DNA of 64,000 nt from Streptomyces sp. I6. Lineage in GTDB: Bacteria; Actinomycetota; Actinomycetes; Streptomycetales; Streptomycetaceae. Made by a program: the position numbers and the translations under genes. The stretch is from assembly GCA_003725745.1 (NCBI GenBank), contig RHDP01000001.1, forward strand, positions 3,673,001-3,737,000. Direction: 5' to 3'. Shown here one piece after another: positions 17,898 to 26,917 of the stretch (position 1 is its first letter; each line of letters starts with the position of its first letter). Under the pieces are notes generated by a model. That model searched no databases, had not been told where the DNA came from, and was given only the letters and a program-made list of their open reading frames with translations.

Positions 17898-18590
17898 TCA
17901 GGCGATGCGCTTGAGCGTCGCATAGACGACGAGATTGCCGAGGTAGCCCGTCCTCTTGGTGTAGCCCCCGCCGCATGTGATGACTCGCAACTGGGGAACG
18001 GTGGTGCCTGCGTACACCTTCGTGCTGGGGAAGGAGTGCTTCGCATATACCTCGACGGCGTCCACGGAGAAGTGCGCCGTGCGCCCGTCGAGCCGGGTGA
18101 CCTGGATGGCGCTGCCCTTGGTGAGCGCGCCGAGCCGGTAGAAGACGGCACGGCCGGTCGGGGTGTCGACATGGCCGGCCACGACGGCCGCACCGACCTC
18201 CCCCGGCGCGGGTCCTCGGGAGTACCAGCCCGCGAGCTGTGCCTTGTCGACCGGCGGCACCTCCAGCACGCCGTTCTTCCCCAGGGCCAGGTTCATCATC
18301 GGGGTGTCCACACCGATGGCCGGGATGCGCAGCCGCACCGGAACGGAGCGCGGCCGGGGCCCCGGTGGCGCCTTCGGCGCCTTTCCGGGGGCCGGGGCGG
18401 CGAGAAGGGCCGGGACGGCGGGCCCGTGGGAGGGCGTCGCACTCGGTGCCGGAGCGGTGAAGGCCTGGGCGGCGGACGGCTGGGGAGCCGTCTCGCCGCG
18501 CAGCCCGTGCATCAGCAGGCCGATGCCGACCAGCAGCATGACGCCGAAGATCCTCATCGGCGTGAAGAGGGGGGAACGTCTGCGTCCCAT
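17898..18590 (-). CDS. Class F sortase
   Basis: A 230-residue membrane-anchored transpeptidase-like enzyme outside the membrane. One N-terminal transmembrane helix (MRIFGVMLLVGIGLLMHGL, about 12-30), a Pro/Ala-rich linker, then the sortase barrel (about 85-230). Catalytic His is in VVAGHVDTPTG, Cys in RVITCGGGY, and the Arg is probably in the following KRTGYLGN. Class F sortases are the actinobacterial group whose substrates are poorly known. The gene upstream (18656-19150) encodes a secreted protein with a C-terminal membrane anchor and is probably the partner; the two are 65 bp apart on the same strand. Confidence 0.92.
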   Translation of the reverse strand: MGRRRSPLFTPMRIFGVMLLVGIGLLMHGLRGETAPQPSAAQAFTAPAPSATPSHGPAVPALLAAPAPGKAPKAPPGPRPRSVPVRLRIPAIGVDTPMMNLALGKNGVLEVPPVDKAQLAGWYSRGPAPGEVGAAVVAGHVDTPTGRAVFYRLGALTKGSAIQVTRLDGRTAHFSVDAVEVYAKHSFPSTKVYAGTTVPQLRVITCGGGYTKRTGYLGNLVVYATLKRIA

Positions 18591-18655
18591 AGCGGTCCGG
18601 GCTCCGGTCTCGATGACGGAGGTGGCGGGTCCCGTCGGCCGGCGCCGGGGGAGGC

Positions 18656-19150
18656 TCAGGCCGCCGAACCGCTGCCGTGCCGGCGCCGCAGTGTGAGGAG
18701 ACCGCCCGCCGTCGCGGTGAGGACGAGCGCGGCCCCGATGGCCAACTCCGTACCGTTCATTCCGCCGCCGCCGCCGAATCCACCACTCACCGCGCCGTTC
18801 GGGCGGCCGGCGACCTCGAACTCGGAGTTGACACGGACTCCGGGAGGACACTTGACCGTGATGTCGTACGTACCTTCCTTCGCGTTGTCGGGAACGGTGA
18901 ACGTGCCCTCCAATTGCCCGGCGCGGCCGCTCTCGACCAGGTTGATCTGACCCCCGATCTCCGCCTGGCCCTTGGCGTAGGTCGCCTCCGGGTCGCAGAC
19001 CCCCTCCGTACTGACGGTGATGGTCGAGCCCGGGTAACCCACCTCGGGACTGACCGTGACCTCGGACCCTTCGGCGACTGCCGCGGGAGCCGAAATGCCC
19101 AGTGCGGCCAGGGCCAGGGCACTGCCGGCGAGAAGACGTGCGGTACGCAT
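18656..19150 (-). CDS. Secreted membrane-anchored protein paired with the sortase
   Basis: A 164-residue exported protein. A signal peptide (MRTARLLAGSALALAALG ... APAAVA, about 1-27) precedes an Ig-like beta domain (EVTVSPEVGYPGSTITVST onward, about 30-120) with two Cys that may pair. A Gly-rich linker and a C-terminal hydrophobic helix followed by RRRHGSGSAA resemble the tail of a sortase substrate, but no LPXTG-type motif is visible before the helix. ATG 19150 has GGAGG nine bases upstream. It is transcribed into the sortase gene. Its function is unknown; the context suggests a surface protein handled by the neighbouring sortase. Confidence 0.8.
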   Translation of the reverse strand: MRTARLLAGSALALAALGISAPAAVAEGSEVTVSPEVGYPGSTITVSTEGVCDPEATYAKGQAEIGGQINLVESGRAGQLEGTFTVPDNAKEGTYDITVKCPPGVRVNSEFEVAGRPNGAVSGGFGGGGGMNGTELAIGAALVLTATAGGLLTLRRRHGSGSAA

Positions 19151-19510
19151 GTTCACCACCCTCCGAGTGGCGCGGGCCAGGACTCGGTGTCCCGACGATG
19201 ACGCCGCGCTTCAGGGGGACAGGCAACCAGCTCTTGTGATCAAACGACCGCAGCGAAATGACCCGGCGATTCCGCGCCCATGGCGTGCCGCGGCATTCCC
19301 ACAGGTCGTGGCCGCCGCAATACGCTCAAGGGCGGAATCTCCCAAGGGCCCGGCGAACGGGTGGCGACACGCGGGTCGTCCGCACCACCGGGCGTGTCGC
19401 GAGGAGCCGCCGGGGCGCCGGAGGACCGGCCGTGCCGGGCCGGTTCCTTGCCCGTCGGCGGACCGCGGTACCCGACGGCTCTCGGGACATCCGCGATCGC
19501 CGGTCCCCGG

Positions 19511-19598
19511 GCGACGGTCTTCGTGCGTGCGGAGGGCGGGCCAGCCCGTTCTGGAGCGCCCTGACCCGTGCCGCGACGGTCTTCGTGCGTGCGGAGGG
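19511..19598. repeat. 26-bp direct repeat pair
   Basis: Identical 26-bp copies beginning GCGACGGTCTTCGTGCG at 19511 and 19573, 62 bp apart (start to start). Neither is inside a supported gene. Confidence 0.7.
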
Positions 19599-19700
19599 AG
19601 AGCCGGGTGCCGGTCCTCGTCGCTGCCGGGAAGGACACGGTCCACGTCCACCCGGACATGCCGATCGTCTGCGACGCGGCCTCGGCCGGGGGACGGTCCG

Positions 19701-19980
19701 GATTCCCCCTCGCCGACTGCGACGCGGACCGGGACGGGTGCGGCGTCCGGGCGGTGGATTCCCCTTGGCCGCGTGCGACGCGGACCGGGACGGGTGCGGC
19801 GTCCGGGCGGTGGATTCCCCTTGGCCGCGTGCGACGCGGACCGGGACGGGTGCGGCGTCCGGGCGGTGGATTCCCCTTGGCCGCGTGCGACGCGGACCGG
19901 GACGGGTGCGGCGTCCGGGCGGTGGATTCCCCTTGGCCGCATGCGACGCGGACCGGGACGGGTGCGGCGTCCGGGCCGTC
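19701..19980. repeat. Five tandem 56-bp repeats
   Basis: Units start at 19701, 19757, 19813, 19869 and 19925. The three middle units look identical; the outer two differ at a few bases, as expected for an array that grows by slippage or unequal crossing-over. Each unit holds CGGAC ... GTCCG, able to form a weak hairpin. Since 56 is not divisible by three, each copy is read in a different frame, so the array is not coding. Confidence 0.9.
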
Positions 19981-20035
19981 GGCATTCCGTACAGCGCCTG
20001 CCCGTGTCCCGGGTCCCCGGCCCCAGGGCGCGTTC

Positions 20036-21307
20036 CTACGCCCGACCCGACAGGTCGTCCACCAGAAGGTCGAGGGTGACCTCCTCGTGGAGCGCGACCC
20101 CGAGAGCGGTCATGGCGGGGGCGAGACCCGCGTCCCAGGCCGCGTCGACGGGCCGGCCGTCGAGCGGCAGCCGGGGGATTCCCCCGGTCTGGCCGCGAGC
20201 GGCCAGGTGCTCGTAGTCCTCGACGCCCATGCGCCACGGCCGGGCCCCGTAGCGGCTGATCATCCGGTTCGCCAGAGCGATGCCCGGCCAGTCGAAGTCC
20301 CCGTGGTACACGAAGCGGCAGCCGGTGGCGGCGAGGGCGTCGAGGAGGGTGAGGACCACCGTGGCGGCGCTGCCGGACGTGCACACCAGGGGGTGGAGGC
20401 AGGCGGCGTCCGCCGCGGCTTCCACCACGCGCGGGTTCTCACAGATGTGGACCACCGTCCCGGCGGGTAGGCGCAGCCGCAGGTCGTGCAGATCGCGCGG
20501 TGTGAGATGGGCTTCGGTGTGATGACCGGCCCGCTCCCGCAGGGCCTGCTCCCGCCAGCCTCCGCCGACAGGCCGCAGCCCGTAGGTCAGGACGGTGCTG
20601 GAGACCTCGTCCGGGGTGACGGACACCAGCCGCCACAGGGCGCGCCGGCCGGCCGCGTCGCCGGGGAACCCGGTGCCGTGGGCGAGGGCGACACCGCGTT
20701 GGACGAGGCGTGCGAGCCAGGTGCCGTCGTCCAGACCGTGTGCGGATCCGGTGGCCAGGGCGGCGAGTTCCCCTCGGCCGCGGGGGCCTCCCCGTTCGGG
20801 GCCGAGCAGCACGGTGAGGACCTGCACCGCCTGTCGGAGCGTGCGTACCGCCGTTTCAGGTGTCACCCCTCCCGGTACGCCGGTCCGGCGGAGCAGTTCG
20901 TACCACTGGCCGGTCCACTCCTGGCCGGCGAGCGGGGAGGCGTCCAGCGCCGAGGCGAGCGACGACCATATGTGCGCGCGCCGTGCCGCGATGCCCGCGC
21001 GGACGGCACGGCGGTCGGTGAGCGGAGGGCCGAGTTCCGCCACGGCGTCCCTGAGCCCGAGCCCGGCCGCCGAGTCGCGCAGACGCCTGTCGAGCACATC
21101 GAGGCGCACGGTCACGGCGGCACCCGTGACGGGTTTGCCCAGCAGGAGCGACAGGTCGTTGCGTTCCCGGGCGCTCACCGAGGTGAGCCGGAGGGAACCG
21201 GTGGCCTGCACGCCGTTGCTCTCCAGGCGCTTGCGTACCGCTTCCCAGAGCCGGGCGAGCCCGGGACCGGCGAGCCAGTCCCGTGTCGCCTCGGGCAGCC
21301 TGCTCAT
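20036..21307 (-). CDS. jetD: Wadjet type II nuclease subunit JetD (TIGR02679, DUF2399)
   Basis: A 423-residue protein matching the TIGR02679 group. Its C-terminal DUF2399 part is a Toprim-like domain related to topoisomerase VI: the metal-binding residues appear to be Glu290 (in VVHICENPRV) and the DxD pair Asp337/Asp339 (in YHGDFDWPG). The N-terminal half is helical with a Leu-rich start. In Wadjet, JetD cuts DNA after the JetABC loop extruder recognises a small closed circle. It is the last gene of the operon and overlaps jetC by four bases (21304-21307). Length is normal and all key residues are present. Confidence 0.9.
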   Translation of the reverse strand: MSRLPEATRDWLAGPGLARLWEAVRKRLESNGVQATGSLRLTSVSARERNDLSLLLGKPVTGAAVTVRLDVLDRRLRDSAAGLGLRDAVAELGPPLTDRRAVRAGIAARRAHIWSSLASALDASPLAGQEWTGQWYELLRRTGVPGGVTPETAVRTLRQAVQVLTVLLGPERGGPRGRGELAALATGSAHGLDDGTWLARLVQRGVALAHGTGFPGDAAGRRALWRLVSVTPDEVSSTVLTYGLRPVGGGWREQALRERAGHHTEAHLTPRDLHDLRLRLPAGTVVHICENPRVVEAAADAACLHPLVCTSGSAATVVLTLLDALAATGCRFVYHGDFDWPGIALANRMISRYGARPWRMGVEDYEHLAARGQTGGIPRLPLDGRPVDAAWDAGLAPAMTALGVALHEEVTLDLLVDDLSGRA

Positions 21308-24300
21308 ACGGACACCAGACGCCGGTGCCGGCCGTTCCAGGCGTAGTGCAGGGTGGCCACCCCGCGCACATGGGGATCACGGAGGCACTCGTAGATGTGC
21401 AGGGACGGCACTTCCGGCCAGTTGCCCATGAGCCGCTCACTGGTGAGGACGAAGTCGAGATCGAGATCGACGAGGATGCGACCCAGCCGCCCGTGGGTGG
21501 GTTCGTCGACCTTCGCGAAGGCGTCGTCCAGCAGGATCAGCCGCGGCGCGTGCGGTGCCGACTCCGCGAGACTCGTGAAGTGGGCGGCGGCCGCGGCGAA
21601 GAGCACGAGGTAGGAGAGCACCCGCTGCTCGCCCTGGCTGAGTCCGGTGCGGCCGGTCAGTTTCCGTCTGCGCCCCGGGGCGGCGTCCTCGACCACGAAG
21701 GTGTGGAAGCGGAACCAGTCGCGGTAGTCCAGCGCGGTCCGCAGATGGGCGGCGTAACCGGCGGCGGGATCGGCCCGCCGGGCATCCTCGATCCGGCGTT
21801 GCAGCACCTCGCGGAGCTGCTCCGTCTGCTCACGCGTGCGCAGGGTCGACGGGCTGCGCAGCAGCTCCACGGCCGCCCTCACGTCGGCGTCCGCGTCCTC
21901 GTCCAGCTTCCACAGCAGCTCCACGCCGAGACCGTGGGAGGTGCGTACGGTCCGAAGGGTGTCGTTGAGAGCCGCGACCAGGTTCGCCGCGGTGATGACC
22001 TGGGCCGAGAGATGGTCACCGAGTTCACCGGTCAGGAACCGCTGGAAGACGTCGCGTTCGCGCTCGGTGAGCCGTCCCCGGGCCTCTGCCGCCTCGACGG
22101 CGATGCGCTCGCCCACCGCCGCGACGTCGTGGGAGCCGTGGTCGTCGATCAGCCGGCACACCTTGATCCCGTCGCGTTCCTCCAGTTGCGCGTCGTAGCC
22201 GCCGGCCAGTTGGTCGCGCAGTTCGGTGTGGCGGTTGAGCAGGGCACTGTCCGACACCTCGCCCCTCGATCGGCCGAGGGCGTGTTCCACGGCGTCGGCC
22301 AGTGCCCGCAGCGCCCTCAGGCGGCTGCGGACATCCGAGCCGGGATCGTCCACCACGTCCTCCGGCAACGAGGACCGGTCCAGGCCGGCGCCGCGCACCA
22401 CCTCCGGCCGGCCGAGCGCGCCGCGCAGGGTGCTGCCGCTGCCGATGACCGCCGCCTCCTGGTCCGCCAGGAACCCGCGCAGGCGCTTCTCGTCCTCCTC
22501 CGCGCGCACCCGCAGGTCGTGGAGGTCGTCCCGGGTACGCTGCGCCGCCGGGACGGCCTGGGCGGCGTGCGCGATGCGCCGTCTGGTCTCCCGCTCGCGG
22601 GCGAGGAGACCCTCCTCGGTCGCCCCGATGGCCTCCTCGCGGGTGCGCAGGTCCTGCTCGGCGGTGCGCAGGCCGGTGAGGCGGAGCCGGTAGCCCTCCT
22701 CCGCGGCCAGGCGGTCTTTCCGGGCGCGTTCATACCTCTCGGTATCGGCGTGCCGGGTGCCCAGCCGCTCGCCCGTGCCGCCGATCGCCCTGCGAAGATG
22801 CCCGATGCCGGTGAGAAGGGCGGCCAGCGCAGTGCGTACGCGTTCCAGTTGCACGGGGTCGCCGGGCAGGTCGTGGGCGGTGGCGGTGGCGTCAGCCTCG
22901 GCGCGTGCGGCTACGGCGAGAGCGCGGGCCTCCTCGGCCAGCCGCGCCGCGCCGGTCGCCTTGGCGGTCAGGTCGCTCAGCGCCCTCTCACGGGACTCGA
23001 CCCTGCTCCAGGCGTCGGCGAGGCCTCGTGCCCGGGGAAGTCCTGCTCCGCGAGCCTGAGGGCCCGGCGCCGGGCATCGGCCTCGGCGAGTTCCCGGCGG
23101 GCTTCGGCCAGCCGCTGTTCCGTCCGTGTGAGCCGCTCCTCCAACCCGGCGAGGATGCGCCGCCGGGTCTCGGCGCGTACCGCGGCCCCCACATACTCGG
23201 CGTCACTCTTGTGGTGCCGGCCGCTGAGGATGCCCAGACGCCAGCTTCCGTCGTAGTACACCGCGTCCTGCGCCGTCGTTTCCCCGGCCGGTGCGAGCGC
23301 GACGGCGGTCAGCAGGTGTTCCACCTGCTCGGACGTGACCCCGCACCCGGGCTGGGGTGAGGGGCGCAGGGCCGAGGCGAGGGTCGGTCCGTCCGGCAGC
23401 GCGGGGCCGGGACGCAGCAGGGTGTCGCGCGTCGCGGGATCGGAGAGAGCGCCGTCCGCGCCGACCCACGCGTCCAGGATCCCGCCGGCCTCCAGAGCCG
23501 CTTCCAGGCCGGCCCGATGCGCGGGGCTCAGATCATCGGTGAAGTCCACCAGCCGGTAGAAAGGGGCCCCGGTGCCCGGCGTCCTTTCGGCGGCCCGGTG
23601 GTGGGGGACCGGCGGCTCCGGATCGGTACGTCGCTCCCAGTCGCGCTTCTCACTCGACAGGCGGTCGAGTTCCTCGCCGAGCCGGCCGACGGTGAGTGCC
23701 AGAGCATCGCGGCGCCCGGTGAGTTCCTCCCCGTACGGCTCCAGTGCGGCATGGGCGGCCTGCCACACCTGGCCGTCGACGCCGGGCGGCAGCGTACGGT
23801 CCGCGAACGGGGCGTCACCGGAACTCTCGCAGGCGACCATGGTGAGGACGGCGTCCAGCGGCGGGCAGCCGTACCCGGCCGAGGCCCGCGTGCGGGCCAC
23901 CCACTCGGCCACCCGGCGGGCATAGGCACCGCTTTCCCCGGCCACCTCCCGGCGGTCGGCGTCGAGGCGGCCGGCGGCCTCTTCCGCCTCGCCTTCCAGC
24001 CGCTCCCGCTCGGTGTCGGCCTGCGCCGCCCGGCCCCGGGCCTGCTGGGCCCCCGCGGCGAGGCGGGTCACCTCCTGGACCATGCGCGCCCGGTTCCTCA
24101 CGACCGTCTCGGCGTCCGCCAACTGCCCCTGCCAGGAGCGCAGTCCGTTGCGTACCGCGGCCGTGTCCACGCGGACGGCCGATGGGTGCTGCACGGTGTG
24201 CGTCTCCCCGTCCGGAGAGGTCAGCTGCGTCTCGGCGGCCTGGGAGCGGACCGTGCGGGGCAGCGCGACCGCCTCGCCGAGATGGCCGGTGGGAAGCCCG

Positions 24301-25595
24301 GCCTTCTCCGCCTGCGCCAGCAGTTCCCGGTGCTCGGTGCCCAGTTCGGTGAGCCGGCTGCCGAGATGGTCGACTCCGTCGGCCAGCCGCTCGGCCGCGC
24401 CCTCCTCCGCACCGTGCGCGTTGCCGAGGCCGGTGAAGGCGGCGACGGCGGCGGCGTGCAGCGCCTCGACCGTGCTGCGGCGTTCCGACAGTTCGCGCAG
24501 GCTGCGGAAGGCGTGGCCGGCGTGCAGGGCGGCGAGGTCGGTCCGGGCGGCTTCCTCCTCTTCACACAGGGTCTCCAGCCGGGCCGCCGACTCCTCCTCC
24601 TGCGTCCTCAGCTCGCTGGTCCGCTGTGCGGCGTCTCCGGCCGCCCGGCGACGCTGTGCGAGGACCGCCAGCTCCCGGCCCACCGCCTGCGCGGAGGTGC
24701 GCAGGACTCCGGACAGGTAGCCGCGGTAGCTGGTGAGGAAGGTGCGCAGCGCCGTGTCGGTGCGCTCCAGGCGGCCGAGTTCGCCGCGTACGGCGTCGAG
24801 GTCGTGGAGGTTGCGCGCGACCTTCTCGACCACCTCCTCGTCCAGTCCCGGGAGGGTCTCGCTCAGGAGGGAGGCCAGTCCACCGTGCTCGATCCGGTCC
24901 CCGACCGTGGGCCGCCGCAGCCGGTGGAGGAGCTGGGTGAGGTTGCGGTAGCGGGTCGCATCGGTGATGCCGAACAGTTCCCGTGCCACCCGCGAGCGGT
25001 GGACGACCGCGCGGTCGGTGATGCCGTCGGAGCCGATGACCTCCTTGAGCCGGTCGACCGGCAGGGGCTTTCCGCCTTCGACCAGGTGCAGGTGCTCACC
25101 GATGCGCAGCGGAGTGACGAAGAACGTCGGCAGCGCCTTCTGCGTCGACTTCGAGGCGCGGATGGCGGCGCCGAGGGTGAGGTGGCGGTGATCGCCTTCG
25201 GCGGTCGTGCCGCGGAACTCCACCCACAGGTAACCGAGACGGTTGGTCTGCGCGAAACCGTCCAGCATCAGCCAGGCGAGGGTGGTCCGGCCGGTGCCCG
25301 TCGCGTCGAGCGCCCGTGAGTCGCCGTCCAGCAGATACGGCAGCAGCATCTCCAGGGCCTTGGACTTGCCCGCGCCGTTCTTGCCGCGCAGCAGCAGCCG
25401 TCCGTCGCCGAAGGCGAATTCCTGCTCGTCGTACTGCCAGACGTTCTGGATCCCCGCGCGGTGCAGCCGGAAGCGGGTGCCGGCGGTTGTCGTGGTGCCG
25501 GCGGTCGTCGTGGTGCCGGCGGTTGTCGTGGTGCCGGCGGTTGTCGTGGCGCCGGAACGCGGCAGTGGGACGAGCCCACGCGCATCGGTGGTCAC
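21304..25595 (-). pseudogene. jetC: Wadjet type II SMC-like ATPase JetC (TIGR02680), one frameshift
   Basis: An SMC/SbcC/MukB-like motor of about 1,430 residues. Walker A is GKNGAGKS (residues 71-78). A long coiled-coil middle follows, with a hinge-like region around residues 590-760. The signature LSQGEQRVLSYLVLF and Walker B PRLILLDDAFAKVD lie near the C-terminus. The frame breaks once, within 23021-23026: adding one base turns HEASPTPG into a continuous coiled coil (LADAWSRVESRERALSDL). An N-terminal Thr-rich tract (TTTAGT four times) comes from an 18-bp repeat. It overlaps jetB (25592-25595) and jetD by four bases. The break fits the assembly-error pattern seen elsewhere; if real, the defence system would be dead. 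Confidence 0.9.
25477..25548 (-). repeat. Four 18-bp repeats in the 5' end of jetC
   Basis: Units at 25477, 25495, 25513 and 25531, each close to GTGCCGGCGGTTGTCGTG on the plus strand, encode Thr-Thr-Thr-Ala-Gly-Thr in JetC residues about 17-40, just before the ATPase head. Copy number could vary between strains without a frameshift. Confidence 0.85.
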
Positions 25596-26917
25596 AACGG
25601 CAACTCCTCCTGGACGTCGGTGCTCTTGCCCGCTGCCGCGGCCGGGCGGACGGTCACGCGGGTGGCGTAGCGTGCTGCTGCGGCCGACAGCACCCAGCCC
25701 TCGCCGCCGGGACGTGCCCCGCGCACGCCGGTCACGGGGCGCCCCTCCGGTGCCTCTTCGGCGTACCCCTCCGGCAGGCCGTCGCCCTCGGCGCGCAGGC
25801 GGCCGCCGCGGGCCATCAGCCGCATGCGGGCCAGCAGGTCCAGCACGGCCTCCCGCAGGGCGGGGACGTCCTCCAGATAACCGCGCTGCCAGTTGCTCCG
25901 CTGCCCGTACTCGCCGACCAGTTCGGCCAGCAACTCGTCCACCAGGCCGTCGGGGACGGCCACACCGATCACCAGCGTCCCCCCGGTCGCCGGGTGTCCG
26001 GGCTCCCGCGGCCGAAGCCGCTCCACGAGCCGTTCCACCAGCAGCAGCGCGGCCTGCGCCACCGTCCCGGTACCGGGCAGGTGCAGATCCGTCAGCTCGT
26101 CCTCGGGGTCCACCAGAGCCACTCCCTCGGCGCGGATCTCCATCTCCAGGCCCAGAAGTTCGGAGAACGCCTGCGCCTCCCGGCGCTGCCGGGTGCGCAG
26201 CCAGTCGCGTTCGGCGCCGGTCAGCTCGTCGAGGTGGACGACGGGTGTCTCGACGAGCATCCGGCGCACATAGACGCGAGGTCCGCCGAATCCCGGGTCC
26301 GCTGCCCGCCGCACCAGGTCGGCCCCGTCACGGGCCCGGGCGAGCGGGCCGGCGACGACGGAGCGGGCCAGCTCGCGGTCGACGGTGATCAGGGCCTCTC
26401 CGTCCGCATCCTGCGCGAGCGCGGCCACCCGGCCCTCGGTCTCGACGAGGACGCCCCACTCGACCAGCTGCCGCAGGGCCGCTACCAAGGTCCGCTTCCC
26501 GGCCGCCCTGCCCGTCTCCTCCAGCTCGATCTCCGCGTCGGCCGCGGCGGCCCTGACGTCGGCCACCAGCTGTGACAGCAGCAGCTGTTCGGGGGCGGTC
26601 ACCAGTACGGACAGGGCCAGCGCGAGGCAGGCGTACGTGTGCGGGCTGAACGGGGTGCCGGTGGAGCGCTCCAGCCGGTGGCCCGCGCCCGCCCCCAGCC
26701 CCGCCTTGAACAGCCGGGCATAGGAGCCGTCGACCAGCAGGCGGTAGCCGAGCACCTGCTGGAACCGCTTGCCCAGCCAGTCGGCATGCCTGCGGATCAG
26801 CGGGAAGAGGTCCGCGTGCGGGCCGTCCGAAGTGACCAGCGGATGGGCGAGCAGCAGCCGGGCGGCGCTGCGGCGCTCGGCCGCCAGGGCGACGTCGTGT
26901 GTCGAGGGGAGCGTCAT
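25592..26917 (-). CDS. jetB: Wadjet type II subunit JetB (TIGR02678, DUF2398)
   Basis: A 441-residue protein of the TIGR02678/DUF2398 group, the MukE/MksE-like winged-helix subunit (KITE) that bridges the SMC heads. The N-terminus (ERRSAARLLLAHPLVTSDGPHADLFPLIRRHADWL) and the wing region (RQLVEWGVLVETEGRV, then YVRRMLVETPVVHLDEL) are typical. It lacks catalytic motifs. ATG 26917 overlaps jetA by four bases and the stop overlaps jetC by four, so the subunits are likely made in fixed proportion. The frame is intact. Confidence 0.9.
   Translation of the reverse strand: MTLPSTHDVALAAERRSAARLLLAHPLVTSDGPHADLFPLIRRHADWLGKRFQQVLGYRLLVDGSYARLFKAGLGAGAGHRLERSTGTPFSPHTYACLALALSVLVTAPEQLLLSQLVADVRAAAADAEIELEETGRAAGKRTLVAALRQLVEWGVLVETEGRVAALAQDADGEALITVDRELARSVVAGPLARARDGADLVRRAADPGFGGPRVYVRRMLVETPVVHLDELTGAERDWLRTRQRREAQAFSELLGLEMEIRAEGVALVDPEDELTDLHLPGTGTVAQAALLLVERLVERLRPREPGHPATGGTLVIGVAVPDGLVDELLAELVGEYGQRSNWQRGYLEDVPALREAVLDLLARMRLMARGGRLRAEGDGLPEGYAEEAPEGRPVTGVRGARPGGEGWVLSAAAARYATRVTVRPAAAAGKSTDVQEELPL

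Larger units (their letters stand above)
19151..20035. other. 885-bp gene-free stretch rich in repeats
   Basis: No frame here has convincing coding character; the long frames arise from repeats. It contains a 26-bp direct repeat (19511-19536 and 19573-19598) and the 56-bp array at 19701-19980. It separates the sortase pair from the Wadjet operon and could mark one end of an insertion. Confidence 0.55.

Noticed and set aside
10809-19245. Shared 11-mer TGTGATCAAAC before the sigma gene and after the sortase pair
   Set aside because: Chance matches of this length are expected many times in 64 kb, and no further similarity surrounds the two copies.
19701-19980. CRISPR array
   Set aside because: The 56-bp units are joined head to tail with no spacers between them, and no cas genes are present. 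The same holds for the 32-bp array at 8036-8163.
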